Below, piece after piece: positions 7,172 through 15,661 of a stretch of DNA of 64,000 bases. Under the pieces are notes generated by a model that was not told the origin of the DNA, made no database searches, and saw only the letters and a program-made list of their open reading frames with translations. The DNA lies in contig JAEZHF010000003.1 of NCBI GenBank assembly GCA_023416745.1, positions 10,951 through 74,950 of the forward strand. The letters run 5' to 3'. Both the position numbers and the translations under genes were made by a program. Source of the stretch: Bacillota bacterium. GTDB lineage: Bacteria > Bacillota > Clostridia > Christensenellales > SZUA-584. How positions within the stretch are numbered: position 1 is the first letter of the stretch; every line of letters starts with the position of its first letter.

Positions 7172-9130
7172 ATGAATCGCGCTTATTATTCCAATAAAAT
7201 TGATGCGTTCCTCAAACAGTCCCCCGATGAAATATTAGGTGAAATAGCCCGAAATAATTCTTTTGCATTAGATCAAAAACAGCGAAACACTTGGATCTAT
7301 GAGATTAACCTTTTACAGTATGCACTAGAAAATATTCCTGATGGCGGCATTGCATTTGAATATACTATTCCCCGAATTGGAGATCGTATAGACAATGTCA
7401 TACTGTGTCGAGGTGTTATTTATTTAATAGAGTTTAAAGTTGGCGAAAATGATTACCCAAAACACGCTATTGAACAAGTGATTGACTATTCTCTTGACTT
7501 GAAGTATTTCCATAGAGAAAGTCATAACAAAAAGATTGTCCCCATTGTAGTATGCACCAATGCACCTTCAATACAGAATGATTATGAAATTTATGATGAC
7601 GGAATTTTTAAACCTATTTGCTGCAACAAAAGCACCTTAAAAACAACTTTTGAGGAATTATCACATCAATTAAACGATACTTTAATCAAATTGGATGACT
7701 GGCTTGATTCTATATACATGCCGACTCCTACAATTATAGAAGCTGCACAGGCCCTTTATCGAGGTCATAATGTAAAAGAAATTTCTCGGAATGATGCTGA
7801 TGCCCATAACCTAAATTTAACAAATGATGCGATCAATCGAATTATTATACATAGCAAGAGAAATAAACAAAAATCAATTTGCTTCATCACAGGTGTCCCT
7901 GGAGCAGGAAAAACTCTTGCTGGACTAAATATAGCAAACGAGCGACATAATTTTGATGAAGAAGAACATGCCGTCTTTCTGTCAGGAAATGGACCTCTCG
8001 TTTTCGTATTAAGAGAAGCACTTGCACGTGACGAATACGAAAGATCTCAGGGCGCCATTAAAAAGGGACAGTCTAAGCAAAAAGTAGAAGCATTCATTCA
8101 GAATATTCATCATTTCCGGGATGATGCAATCAAAACAAATAAAGCGCCTATAGAAAAAGTCGCAATATTTGATGAAGCACAGCGCGCATGGACGGAAGAT
8201 AAAACTGCAAAGTTCATGGCTGAGCGTGGAAATCATGATTGGGATAAATCTGAGCCTGAGTTTCTTATCAGTGTCATGGACCGGCACGAGGACTGGGCTG
8301 TTATTGTCTGTCTTATTGGCGGTGGGCAGGAGATAAACACAGGCGAAGCAGGCCTACCCGCATGGTTTGATGCGTTGCGTCATCACTTTTCGCATTGGAA
8401 CGTATTTGTCTCACGACAAATTACAGATACGGAATATACTCGTGGCTCATCAGTAAAGAGGATGCTCCATGGATTACAAGGCAATATTGTAGATGAATTG
8501 CATTTAGCAGTATCACTCAGATCATTTCGGAGCGAGCGTGTATCCGCTTTTGTTAAGTCCTTACTGGACATGGATATTAACACAGCTCAACAGCTCTATT
8601 TTGAATTGAAATCCAAATACCCAATTGTAATGACACGGAACCTTGACACTGCCCGAAAATGGGTTCGTTCAAAAGCACGGGGGACAGAACGTTATGGACT
8701 AACGGCAAGTTCCGGCGCTAAACGTCTCCGCAACTTTGGCATATGGGTTCAAAGCTCAATCACTGCAGAAAATTGGTTCTTAAATGACTCCAACGATGTG
8801 CGGTCATCATATTTCCTTGAGGACACAGCAACTGAGTTTGACATACAGGGTCTTGAGCTTGACTGGACAATCGTTGCTTGGGATGCGGACTTTCGCATAG
8901 AAGACGGGGTGTTCGAAGCTTATAGATTCGCCGGAACCCGATGGAATAGGATTAATAAAGCAGAAGACCGAATGTATCTAAAAAACGCTTATCGCGTTTT
9001 ACTCACCCGTGCACGCCAAGGTTTCATCATTTTTATACCTGAAGGGTCCAATGAAGATATGACCAGGCAGAAGGAATTCTATGATAAAACCTTTGGATAT
9101 TTATGTGCGATAGGGATTGAAACTATTTAG
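7172..9130 (+). CDS. PD-(D/E)xK nuclease / DUF2075 helicase fusion
   Basis: A 652-residue protein with two parts. Residues about 40-95 carry a probable restriction-type nuclease core: E44, D74 in GDRIDNVIL and E87-x-K89 in YLIEFK. From about residue 235 there is a P-loop helicase domain of the DUF2075 (schlafen-3-like) type: Walker A GVPGAGKT, Walker B VAIFDEAQRAW, a Q-rich motif III-like segment GGGQEINTGE, FDIQGLELDW and the final VLLTRARQGF. It probably unwinds and cuts nucleic acid and may be a single-gene defence factor. It is much AT-richer than its flanks and is bracketed by copies of the DUF134 gene tail, which suggests transfer. Confidence 0.85.
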   Translation: MNRAYYSNKIDAFLKQSPDEILGEIARNNSFALDQKQRNTWIYEINLLQYALENIPDGGIAFEYTIPRIGDRIDNVILCRGVIYLIEFKVGENDYPKHAIEQVIDYSLDLKYFHRESHNKKIVPIVVCTNAPSIQNDYEIYDDGIFKPICCNKSTLKTTFEELSHQLNDTLIKLDDWLDSIYMPTPTIIEAAQALYRGHNVKEISRNDADAHNLNLTNDAINRIIIHSKRNKQKSICFITGVPGAGKTLAGLNIANERHNFDEEEHAVFLSGNGPLVFVLREALARDEYERSQGAIKKGQSKQKVEAFIQNIHHFRDDAIKTNKAPIEKVAIFDEAQRAWTEDKTAKFMAERGNHDWDKSEPEFLISVMDRHEDWAVIVCLIGGGQEINTGEAGLPAWFDALRHHFSHWNVFVSRQITDTEYTRGSSVKRMLHGLQGNIVDELHLAVSLRSFRSERVSAFVKSLLDMDINTAQQLYFELKSKYPIVMTRNLDTARKWVRSKARGTERYGLTASSGAKRLRNFGIWVQSSITAENWFLNDSNDVRSSYFLEDTATEFDIQGLELDWTIVAWDADFRIEDGVFEAYRFAGTRWNRINKAEDRMYLKNAYRVLLTRARQGFIIFIPEGSNEDMTRQKEFYDKTFGYLCAIGIETI

Positions 9131-9204
9131 CAATAGTACAACCCCTCAAACGTTTGGGGACGGTATGGAACAGGACCTCCCGAATAGCCGCAGGTTTCTG
9201 GGGT

Positions 9205-9305
9205 GCGCAGAACTGCCACGGCAACGGCAACGGCTGTGGCTGCAAGCATTAACTGCGGCTTCAGCGTAACACGTGCAGGGGACGGTCTTGACCGTTCCTT
9301 TTTCG
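9205..9305 (+). repeat. 3' end of the DUF134 gene plus terminator, copy 2
   Basis: A decayed copy of 6984-7084 on the far side of the nuclease-helicase gene. It keeps the codons for NGCGCKH, the stop, the spacer and the hairpin with its T run. No other part of the DUF134 gene is present here, so it cannot be a functional gene. Confidence 0.85.
9278..9303 (+). terminator. Intrinsic terminator in repeat copy 2
   Basis: GGACGGTC and GACCGTTCC pair with a two-base loop and one bulge, followed by TTTTT. It now serves the nuclease-helicase gene, which has no terminator of its own closer to its stop. Confidence 0.7.
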
Positions 9306-9390
9306 TATTGCGCAATACACCGTACACAACTAAGCACGAGAACGGCTGCGTCCTGCCGTGATTTACTATTAATAATTATTCTTATTAAGC

Positions 9391-9419
9391 TTGCCTTTTC
9401 TCCACCGTTCTGGTAGAAT
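9391..9419 (+). promoter_or_regulatory. Sigma-A type promoter
   Basis: TTGCCT, a 17-base spacer and TAGAAT, about 80 bases before the start of the VOC gene at 9500. Confidence 0.55.
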
Positions 9420-9499
9420 AAAGCATATATAGGGTATAAAACACTCCCGAAAACGGGATAATCCCAACAGTCCGAATGATAAGCTTTATGGAGGCTGCT

Positions 9500-10381
9500 A
9501 TGACGAAGATCGTTCCCCATCTCTGGTACGACGACAACGCGCGGGAAGCCGCGGAGTTCTACATGAGTTTGTTCGACGGGTCGCGGCTGGTATACCGCAC
9601 GGTCGTCGAGGATACGCCCTCGGGCGACGCGGAGTTCCTCTCCTTCGAGCTGGCCGGGCAGCCGTTCTATGCCATCAGCGCGGGTCCATATTTTAAGCAC
9701 AACCCGTCCATATCCCTGATGGTATCGTGCAGCTCTGCGGACGAGGTGGACAAGCTGTACCATGCGCTCAGTGAGGGCGGAGAGATATTGATGCCGCTGG
9801 GCGAATACCCGTTCAGCCCGCGCTACGGCTGGGTGCAGGACCGATTCGGCCTGACATGGCAGCTGATTCAGACGGACGTGCCCGCGCCGCAGAAGATTAC
9901 GCCCAACCTGCTGTTCTCAGGCAGCGTGTGCGGCAAGGCCGAGGAGGCCATCAATTTCTACGCACAGGTGTTCGGCGACTCGGGTGTGGACTTCGTCAGC
10001 CACTACGCGCCCGGCGAGGCAGCAACCGACAAGGCCCGAGTCAACTACGCGGCGTTCCATCTGGAAAACGTGCATTTCACCGCGATGGATCACCACTCGG
10101 GCGGAGACGAACCTTTCAACGAAGCGTTCTCGCTGCTGGTGAACTGCGCGGATCAGGCGGAGATCGACCGGCTGTGGGACGCGCTGTCCGCTGTGCCCGA
10201 AGCGGAGCAGTGCGGCTGGATCAAGGATAAATACGGCCTGGCGTGGCAGATCTCTCTGGCCAGCATGGACGAAATGTACAAGAGCGGATCGCGCGAGGCC
10301 ATGCGCCGCGTGACCGCCGCCTTCATGCCGATGAAGAAGCTCGACTCCGACGCGCTGGAGCGTGCGTTCCGCGGCGAGTGA
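9500..10381 (+). CDS. Two-domain VOC (PhnB/glyoxalase-like) protein
   Basis: The 293-residue protein holds two vicinal-oxygen-chelate domains in tandem. Residues 1-140 begin KIVPHLWYDDNAREAAEFY and the second half begins KITPNLLFSGSVCGKAEEAINFY; both show the PhnB-like pattern ending in WQL or WQI. Such proteins are often annotated as 3-demethylubiquinone methyltransferase-like, but they lack a SAM site and their reaction is usually unknown. The ATG at 9500 follows GGAGG at six bases; an earlier in-frame ATG has no site. A methyltransferase gene follows after 37 bases. Confidence 0.85.
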   Translation: MTKIVPHLWYDDNAREAAEFYMSLFDGSRLVYRTVVEDTPSGDAEFLSFELAGQPFYAISAGPYFKHNPSISLMVSCSSADEVDKLYHALSEGGEILMPLGEYPFSPRYGWVQDRFGLTWQLIQTDVPAPQKITPNLLFSGSVCGKAEEAINFYAQVFGDSGVDFVSHYAPGEAATDKARVNYAAFHLENVHFTAMDHHSGGDEPFNEAFSLLVNCADQAEIDRLWDALSAVPEAEQCGWIKDKYGLAWQISLASMDEMYKSGSREAMRRVTAAFMPMKKLDSDALERAFRGE

Positions 10382-10418
10382 CACATAGCGGCATCCCCGC
10401 TGAAAGGAAGAACAGCCC

Positions 10419-10973
10419 ATGCAGAGCATGCAGGCGAAGCTGGAGAACCCCGCGCGGTTGGCGGAGTTGAACCCTGATGCCGCGCTGAAGCGCATCGGCC
10501 TTGAAGACGGGGACGTGCTGTGCGACATCGGCGCGGGCAGCGGCATATTCACCATACCGGCGGCAAGAATCACCCGCGGCATCGTGTACGCCGTCGAGCT
10601 GCGCGCAGACATGCTGGACATCATCGCTGATAAGGCGCGCGCGGCGGGGCTTGCCAACGTTGTGCCGGTGCTGTCGGACGGCGCCAGCTATGCCGTGGCC
10701 GACAGTGCGGCGGACATCGCCCTCGCGGTCACCGTGCTGCATGAGATATCGGACAAGGCCGCGTTCCTCAAGGAAGTGAAGCGGCTGCTCAAATCCGGCG
10801 GCCGCATGGCGGTCGTCGAGTTCCACCAGCGGGAAACGCCGATGGGGCCGCCCGTCGCACGGCGGCTCTCCCAAGAGGATATCGGCGCTGTTTTCGCGGA
10901 CGCGGGCTTTGCGGAGCACGATGCATTCGATCTCGGCGACAACTTCTACTGCATGGTGTTTGAAGCGCAATAG
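10419..10973 (+). CDS. Class I SAM-dependent methyltransferase
   Basis: A 184-residue Rossmann methyltransferase. SAM-binding motif I is VLCDIGAGSGIFTIPAA (residues about 33-49), followed by an acidic strand end YAVELRADML and the motif IV region ADIALAVTVLHEI. The N-terminus NPARLAELNPDAAL resembles small UbiE/COQ5-like enzymes. The substrate is unknown. It is likely co-transcribed with the VOC gene upstream. Confidence 0.85.
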   Translation: MQSMQAKLENPARLAELNPDAALKRIGLEDGDVLCDIGAGSGIFTIPAARITRGIVYAVELRADMLDIIADKARAAGLANVVPVLSDGASYAVADSAADIALAVTVLHEISDKAAFLKEVKRLLKSGGRMAVVEFHQRETPMGPPVARRLSQEDIGAVFADAGFAEHDAFDLGDNFYCMVFEAQ

Positions 10974-10986
10974 GTTCATAAAACCG

Positions 10987-11015
10987 TTGACGCACCACAT
11001 CATATCCCCTACAAT
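10987..11015 (+). promoter_or_regulatory. Sigma-A promoter of the cobalamin riboswitch transcript
   Basis: TTGACG, a 17-base spacer and TACAAT. Transcription would start just before the riboswitch aptamer at 11031. Confidence 0.75.
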
Positions 11016-11030
11016 AGAACCACAAACGGA

Positions 11031-11349
11031 AGGTGCCCGCCGCGCGGCGGGAGAATAGGGAACGGGGTGAGAATCCCCGGCGAACCCATCGCCGTAGGCG
11101 GAGAGCGGCGTCCAGAAGTAAATACTGATGAAATAAGGAATGATGGATTGAAGAGATAGTTTCGTGCAACTGCAAGGAGCGAAATCGCAGGAATAGCAGC
11201 GCTATTTCAAGATTTGAGCGACACAGCAGGGCGCGAAAATAGCCTTCAAGACAGCGTTTTGAATGAATCAGTATTTACCTAGCCACTGGGGCAACCCGGG
11301 AAGGCGGACGAACCCGCGGTGACCCGCAAGCCGGAAGACCTGCCTTCCC
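11031..11349 (+). ncRNA. Cobalamin riboswitch with an expanded variable stem
   Basis: The conserved blocks of the adenosylcobalamin riboswitch are present in order: AGGTGCC, ATAGGGAA, GGGGTGAGAATCCCC, GCCACTGG, CCGGGAAGGCGGACGA and the closing GGAAGACCTGCCTTCC. Between the core and GCCACTGG an extra arm is inserted: GTAAATACTGAT (11118-11129) pairs perfectly with ATCAGTATTTAC (11267-11278) and encloses 137 bases that contain further hairpins. The aptamer is followed by a terminator and then cblT-cblS, so vitamin B12 should switch the operon off. Confidence 0.92.
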
Positions 11350-11379
11350 CCCATAACAGCTCAGGCGACGGTAAAGTCT

Positions 11380-11421
11380 GCAGATACTGCCCATTAAAGG
11401 GCGATATTTGCGGGCTTTTTA
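11380..11421 (+). terminator. Riboswitch-controlled terminator
   Basis: GCAGATACTGCCC pairs with GGGCGATATTTGC around an ATTAAA loop, followed by GGGCTTTTT. It lies between the cobalamin aptamer and cblT and is the likely expression platform. Confidence 0.75.
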
Positions 11422-11449
11422 TATTGTTCATTATTAAGGAGGTTATATC

Positions 11450-11959
11450 ATGACGAAACTCAAGAAGATCTTATTGGTCGCACTGTTCTGCGCCCTGTGC
11501 TACGTGGGCGCCAACTTGAAGATCGCGGGCTCCATCGCGTTCGACTCCGCTCCCGCGTTCCTGTGCGCCATGCTGATGGGCGGAGCACCGGGCGCGGTGG
11601 CCGGTGTGTTGGGACACCTGTTTTCCTCCCTGCTGTCCGGCTTCCCTCTGTCGCCGCCGCTTCACCTCGTGATCGCGGCGGAGATGGGCCTTATCTGCCT
11701 GATCACCGGCGCGCTTGTGAAAAGAAGCGGCTGGCCGGTGTGGCTGGGCGGCATCGTGGCGCTGGTCTTAAACGCAGTCGTCGCGCCCGCTATACTCATC
11801 GTGTGGCCGGGGTTCGGTCTGCCCGTCGCGCTGACGCTGTTCCTCCCGCTGCTGCTCGCGTCCGCGGCCAACGCCGCGCTGGCTGTGGCGATGGCCTATC
11901 TGCTCAAAAAACCGTACGGCATCATCATTGAAGGAAACAAAGCGCATGCCGCGGTATGA
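11450..11959 (+). CDS. cblT: ECF transporter S component, probable alpha-ribazole carrier
   Basis: A 169-residue integral membrane protein with about six hydrophobic segments, of the size and pattern of ECF-type vitamin S components (early ALFCALCYVGANLKI; AMLMGGAPGAVAGVLGHLFSSLL; a central Pro-rich loop). Its place behind a cobalamin riboswitch and in front of a CblS-like gene fits CblT, which imports alpha-ribazole for the lower ligand of cobalamin. A shared ECF energising module must be encoded elsewhere. AAGGAGG precedes the ATG. Confidence 0.8.
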   Translation: MTKLKKILLVALFCALCYVGANLKIAGSIAFDSAPAFLCAMLMGGAPGAVAGVLGHLFSSLLSGFPLSPPLHLVIAAEMGLICLITGALVKRSGWPVWLGGIVALVLNAVVAPAILIVWPGFGLPVALTLFLPLLLASAANAALAVAMAYLLKKPYGIIIEGNKAHAAV

Positions 11960-12680
11960 CACCTGCCGCGATGTGCTGGTAATACGCCCCGACGCCACGC
12001 GGGACAGCTGGCTGGTGACGGCGGCGGACTCGTGCGGCGCGATCGGCGACAAGCCGGGCGATGCGCTGCAGGTACCGCCGGAGCTGGCTGCGGAGCTGAC
12101 CGCGCGGGTGTCGCTGCTGGAGGTGCTGTGCGCGGGAGCCGTGCCCGCCTTCGCGGCGCTGAACGTGTGCAACGAGCCAGAAACGGGCGAGCGGCTGCTG
12201 GCGGGTTTCCGCCGCGCCGCCCCGCATCTGCCGGTGGTGATGAGCACCGAGAAGAACATGCCGACGTCCATGAGCGCCTTCGGCGTGAGCGTGACGGGGC
12301 TGTGCCGTCCGGAGGAATTGCGTTTGGGACGCGCCGAGGCGGGAGACCGCCTGTTCTGCGCAGGCCTGCCGCTATGCGGCGGGGAGGTGCTGGAGCACTC
12401 GGGCACGCTTTTCTCCCCCGCGCACCTGGCTGCGCTGTTCGCGGACAGCCGCGTGCACGCCGCCATACCATGCGGTTCGGGTGGTATATTGAAGGAAGCG
12501 CTGTTACTCGCGGCGGAGAGCAATCTGTCCGCCGTCATCGAAGCGCCGCCGGGGCTGAACGTCGAAAGGTCTGCCGGGCCCGCCAGCTGCGTGGTGTTTG
12601 CGGCGGCTGTTGCCGCCGAATACGGCTTCGGGCTGGATATCCCTGTCGTCTGCATCGGGCAGCTGCTGCCGAGCGTCTGA
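11946..12680 (+). CDS. cblS: Alpha-ribazole kinase-like protein (AIR synthase fold)
   Basis: A 244-residue protein related to the PurM/AIR synthase fold. The N-terminus YDTCRDVLVIRPDATRD followed by ADSCGAIGDKPGDALQVPPE, then TARVSLLEVLCAGAVP and STEKNMPTSMSAFGVSVTG, match what I know of CblS, which phosphorylates alpha-ribazole. It overlaps cblT by 14 bases, so the two are translationally linked. Together they let the cell salvage alpha-ribazole without CobT. Start: ATG at 11946 chosen over a TTG at 11928. Confidence 0.78.
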   Translation: MPRYDTCRDVLVIRPDATRDSWLVTAADSCGAIGDKPGDALQVPPELAAELTARVSLLEVLCAGAVPAFAALNVCNEPETGERLLAGFRRAAPHLPVVMSTEKNMPTSMSAFGVSVTGLCRPEELRLGRAEAGDRLFCAGLPLCGGEVLEHSGTLFSPAHLAALFADSRVHAAIPCGSGGILKEALLLAAESNLSAVIEAPPGLNVERSAGPASCVVFAAAVAAEYGFGLDIPVVCIGQLLPSV

Positions 12681-12720
12681 ACGCGTCGCAGGTGAATTCC
12701 CTTCTGTAAAAGTCTGAGAA

Positions 12721-12742
12721 TATCTGATATGATATTCAGATA
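12721..12742. promoter_or_regulatory. Inverted repeat upstream of the HDOD gene
   Basis: TATCTGA and TCAGATA form a perfect seven-base inverted repeat with an eight-base centre, next to a possible -10 box (TACAAT at 12749-12754). It could be an operator; no partner regulator is evident. Confidence 0.35.
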
Positions 12743-12774
12743 ACGTATACAATCACACTACATCGGTTCGGAGG

Positions 12775-13647
12775 GTGCAGAAGTTGGACAAGGAGAAGCT
12801 GTTTGAGCTGCTGGAGCATTCGGAGCGTCTGCCGAAGCTGCCTCAGAATATCAGCGAGATACTGGCGATACTGGACGATCTGGTCGAGGTTGATGTTGAT
12901 CTGCTTGCCGATAAGGTCGCCCATACGGAGCACCTGAACGAGCTGGTGCTGAGCAACCTCAATTCGGGATATTACCAGATGAGCAGGCCGGTCACCTCTG
13001 TCCGCGACGCGGTGGTCTACCTCGGTATGCACACGGTGCGAAACCTGCTCATCTATTTCATTTCGCTTCAGCTTTTTCCCGATACGCCGGGAACCGCAAA
13101 GCGCCGGACATTCGACATGCCCCGCTACTGGCGTCACGTATTCGGCACGTCGCTGGCTGCCAGCATGCTGGCGCAGCGGCGCGGACAGGGAGACAGGTTC
13201 AAGCTGTTCACGTACGGGCTGACCCACGACATCGGCATCGCGCTGATCGACGCCTGCCTGCCCGGCCTGATGGACGACGTGACGGACAAGGTGCTGGGCG
13301 GCATCCATCAGCTGGCTGCAGAGCGTGCGGTGTTCGGCGGACTCACGCATGCCGAAATTGGCGCCTGGCTGTGCCGTAAATGGAGCCTCCCCGACGACAT
13401 GACGAATATCGTGGAATATCATCACGCGCCCTTCATCGCCAAAGCAACTGCTGGAGACGTCCGCCTCATTCACGTCGCGGATGTAATCAGTACGATGTAT
13501 TACGAAAAGTTGCTGGGGTTGGACGCGGACCACACTGTCAGCCCGCACATACTAAAGCTTGCGGGCGTCACCGCCGAGGACGCCCAGGCCGTCATCGACG
13601 CGCTCCCGCACGAGGTGGAGCACGCCCGCAGCTATTTCACCTTTTGA
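12775..13647 (+). CDS. HDOD domain signalling protein
   Basis: A 290-residue protein made almost entirely of an HDOD domain (residues about 18-210), a metal-site-poor relative of HD phosphohydrolases found in bacterial signalling. Visible are LPKLPQNISEILAIL, the SVRDAVVYLGMHTVRNLLI helix pair and THDIGIALID followed by VEYHHAP. Unlike many relatives it keeps an HD pair. It starts at GTG 12775 (GGAGG overlaps closely) or TTG 12784. It converges with the DUF1385 gene and the two overlap by 16 bases. Confidence 0.82.
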   Translation: MQKLDKEKLFELLEHSERLPKLPQNISEILAILDDLVEVDVDLLADKVAHTEHLNELVLSNLNSGYYQMSRPVTSVRDAVVYLGMHTVRNLLIYFISLQLFPDTPGTAKRRTFDMPRYWRHVFGTSLAASMLAQRRGQGDRFKLFTYGLTHDIGIALIDACLPGLMDDVTDKVLGGIHQLAAERAVFGGLTHAEIGAWLCRKWSLPDDMTNIVEYHHAPFIAKATAGDVRLIHVADVISTMYYEKLLGLDADHTVSPHILKLAGVTAEDAQAVIDALPHEVEHARSYFTF

Positions 13648-14348
13648 TCCCCTTCTGCCAGCCGCCTCATCCCCCGCACCGCCGCTTCAATCTCCTTCTC
13701 GCCCGGCTCGGCGGTGGTGATGTGCCGCTGCACCCACAGGCACGCCGCTAGCAGCGGCTTGAGCCAGCGCTTCTTGGGCAGCTCCAGGAATATCTCATAC
13801 GCCGCGCACACCACGGGCACCAGCGCCAGCGCGTACGGGCAGAACAAGGCTACCGGTATGCTCAGCGGCAGCATGACGACCGCAAGGTTGGTGCCGCAGC
13901 GCGCATGCGTCCGCTCCGCCGCGGCCACGTTTTTCGCCGTGACGGACAGGCCCGCTTCATAGGCGTTAATCGCCATGTGCTCCGCCGCGTGATACCGCCG
14001 CGCGGCCCCGATGCCGCCGCCCTTTTTGCGCCGTGCAATCAGCAGCACGATCAGCACTGCCGCCGCCGCGGCCAGCAGCACGGCATCCGCCGCGCCCCAG
14101 CCCCAGAAAATGCCCGCAAGGGTCAGCACGTCGTTAACGATGAGCGCGGCCAGCGCCAGCCCCATGCCGGGATGCAGGAACAGCGTGAGCCCGCGCAGCA
14201 GCGGGATGCGCGAGAGCTTCTTGCGCACGGTGCGCTGCCACCGGGGTACGGGCCGCAGATGGGCGCTGCCATGCTCTCCGGTGCGCACGCACTTGTCCGC
14301 GTCCGTGAATGTGATGCCGTTGTAGGATGCCCTTCCGCCGATGCCCAT
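13632..14348 (-). CDS. DUF1385 family membrane protein
   Basis: A 238-residue protein. The family signatures RRYHAAEHMAINAYE and THARCGTNLAVV are clear, with their conserved His, Glu and Cys possibly binding a metal. Four or five hydrophobic segments lie around them (residues about 62-105 and 155-190). The function of the family is not established. The ATG comes three bases after the stop of the upstream hydrolase gene, so the two form an operon. Confidence 0.82.
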   Translation of the reverse strand: MGIGGRASYNGITFTDADKCVRTGEHGSAHLRPVPRWQRTVRKKLSRIPLLRGLTLFLHPGMGLALAALIVNDVLTLAGIFWGWGAADAVLLAAAAAVLIVLLIARRKKGGGIGAARRYHAAEHMAINAYEAGLSVTAKNVAAAERTHARCGTNLAVVMLPLSIPVALFCPYALALVPVVCAAYEIFLELPKKRWLKPLLAACLWVQRHITTAEPGEKEIEAAVRGMRRLAEGDQKVK

Positions 14349-14351
14349 ATG

Positions 14352-15470
14352 TTACTCCTGATTTCCGCCCTTCAGGTACTCATCCAGAAACTCCACGTAC
14401 GCCGCATTGATGGTTGTCTCGTATTTGTCCGTGTCGAAGAACATGTCCTGCCCGAACAGCAGGCACAGCGGCGGCAGCTCATAGGCGAGGTCGGTCAGCG
14501 TCATGTGCCCCGCGCCCTCTGCGTATATGTCCTGCGTGTCCGCGCGGTTGTCGTGCAGCACGGCGCTGTTCTGGGCATACTGCGGCGACGTGTCCAGTAT
14601 AGGCCATGCCGAGTCGGAATACACGCTGAGCAGCGGCACCGGATACGGCGTCTCATCCCACACCAAATCCCCGCTGGCGTCCACGCCCTCAACGTCGCCC
14701 ATGAACGGCGCTTCCAGCGCGATCACGGCGGATACGTCATCCCGCATGCGCCCCACGGCCAGCACCGCCGCCCCGCCCATCGAGTGCCCCATCAGAGCGA
14801 TGCGCGACGTATCCACGAGGCTGTACACGCCGCCCTCCCCTGCATCCGCCCGCGCTGTGACAGTATCCAGTACGAAGCTGATATCCGCCGTGCGCACCGC
14901 CATCCAGCCGCGGAACAGCTCCGCCAGCTCCGCGCGCTGCTCCGGCGTGTCATCGTTGGCGCGCATCACCTGTTTTTGATAGCCGCTGTCCAGACCCGCG
15001 CGTTCTCCGTCCGGGCCGGTGGTGCCCAGGCTCTGATAGGTGTGCTCGATGGCGCACACCACGTAGCCGCGGCTCGCCAGCTCACGGTACTGCACCACGT
15101 TGCTCTCGCGGGTGCCGAACGACCCGTGCGAGAACACCACCAGCGGGCAGGCATTGTCGCCCTCCGCATAATCCTCCGGGTACCAAAATGACACGTTGAG
15201 CCACCTTGCCGAACCGTCGCTCTCGTACGGCTCCGCGCGGCTCTCGTCGATGTAGGCGGCGTCCGCCCGCGCCACGCCGTACGGCCCCGTCACCGCGGGG
15301 TAATCCCACGCCGGGCTGCACCAGAAGTACCCCAGCGCCAGCGCGGCCGCTAAGCCGCCGAACGCGCACAGCCGCTTGATGCTTTTGCGCGGCCACTTGC
15401 GGAAAAACAGGCTGAATACGGCAAACGCCAGCATCAGCGCGATGGCAACGATGAATATCAGGTTTCTCAT
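14352..15470 (-). CDS. Membrane-anchored alpha/beta hydrolase
   Basis: The 372-residue protein begins with two hydrophobic segments (residues about 3-22 and 35-52). A serine hydrolase domain resembling bacterial PAF-acetylhydrolase/dienelactone hydrolases follows. Visible are VVFSHGSFGTRESN (oxyanion region), the nucleophile elbow MGHSMGGAAV and a late GAGHMTLTDL that should give the catalytic His. It probably acts on an ester or lipid outside the membrane. It is the first gene of a pair with the DUF1385 gene. Confidence 0.85.
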   Translation of the reverse strand: MRNLIFIVAIALMLAFAVFSLFFRKWPRKSIKRLCAFGGLAAALALGYFWCSPAWDYPAVTGPYGVARADAAYIDESRAEPYESDGSARWLNVSFWYPEDYAEGDNACPLVVFSHGSFGTRESNVVQYRELASRGYVVCAIEHTYQSLGTTGPDGERAGLDSGYQKQVMRANDDTPEQRAELAELFRGWMAVRTADISFVLDTVTARADAGEGGVYSLVDTSRIALMGHSMGGAAVLAVGRMRDDVSAVIALEAPFMGDVEGVDASGDLVWDETPYPVPLLSVYSDSAWPILDTSPQYAQNSAVLHDNRADTQDIYAEGAGHMTLTDLAYELPPLCLLFGQDMFFDTDKYETTINAAYVEFLDEYLKGGNQE

Positions 15471-15593
15471 AATTCTCCCGTCAGAAGATGAATTGTCTGG
15501 ATAGAGGCCATATATACGATGATATATGACACCGCTGTGTTTATCAAGTGCCGTGATGCCATACGGGTCTTGACCCCCGCCGCCCAGGCATTG

Positions 15594-15622
15594 TTGTCAT
15601 ATTCTTGTATTCGCGCTATAAT
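15594..15622 (+). promoter_or_regulatory. Sigma-A promoter of the type IIG gene
   Basis: TTGTCA, a 17-base spacer and TATAAT, ending 39 bases before the ATG at 15662. Confidence 0.75.
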
Positions 15623-15661
15623 AACCATATCCGACACAAATCACGCAAACAGGAGCCGCTT

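Noticed and set aside
7172..9130. Multi-gene BREX, Druantia or similar defence island
   Set aside because: Only a single candidate gene is present; neighbours are not defence genes. The type IIG enzyme lies 6.5 kb away and is self-contained.
11118..11200. Hammerhead-like CTGATGA followed by CGAAA inside the riboswitch arm
   Set aside because: The stems that should flank these boxes do not pair, and CTGATGA is largely consumed by the perfect 12-base stem.
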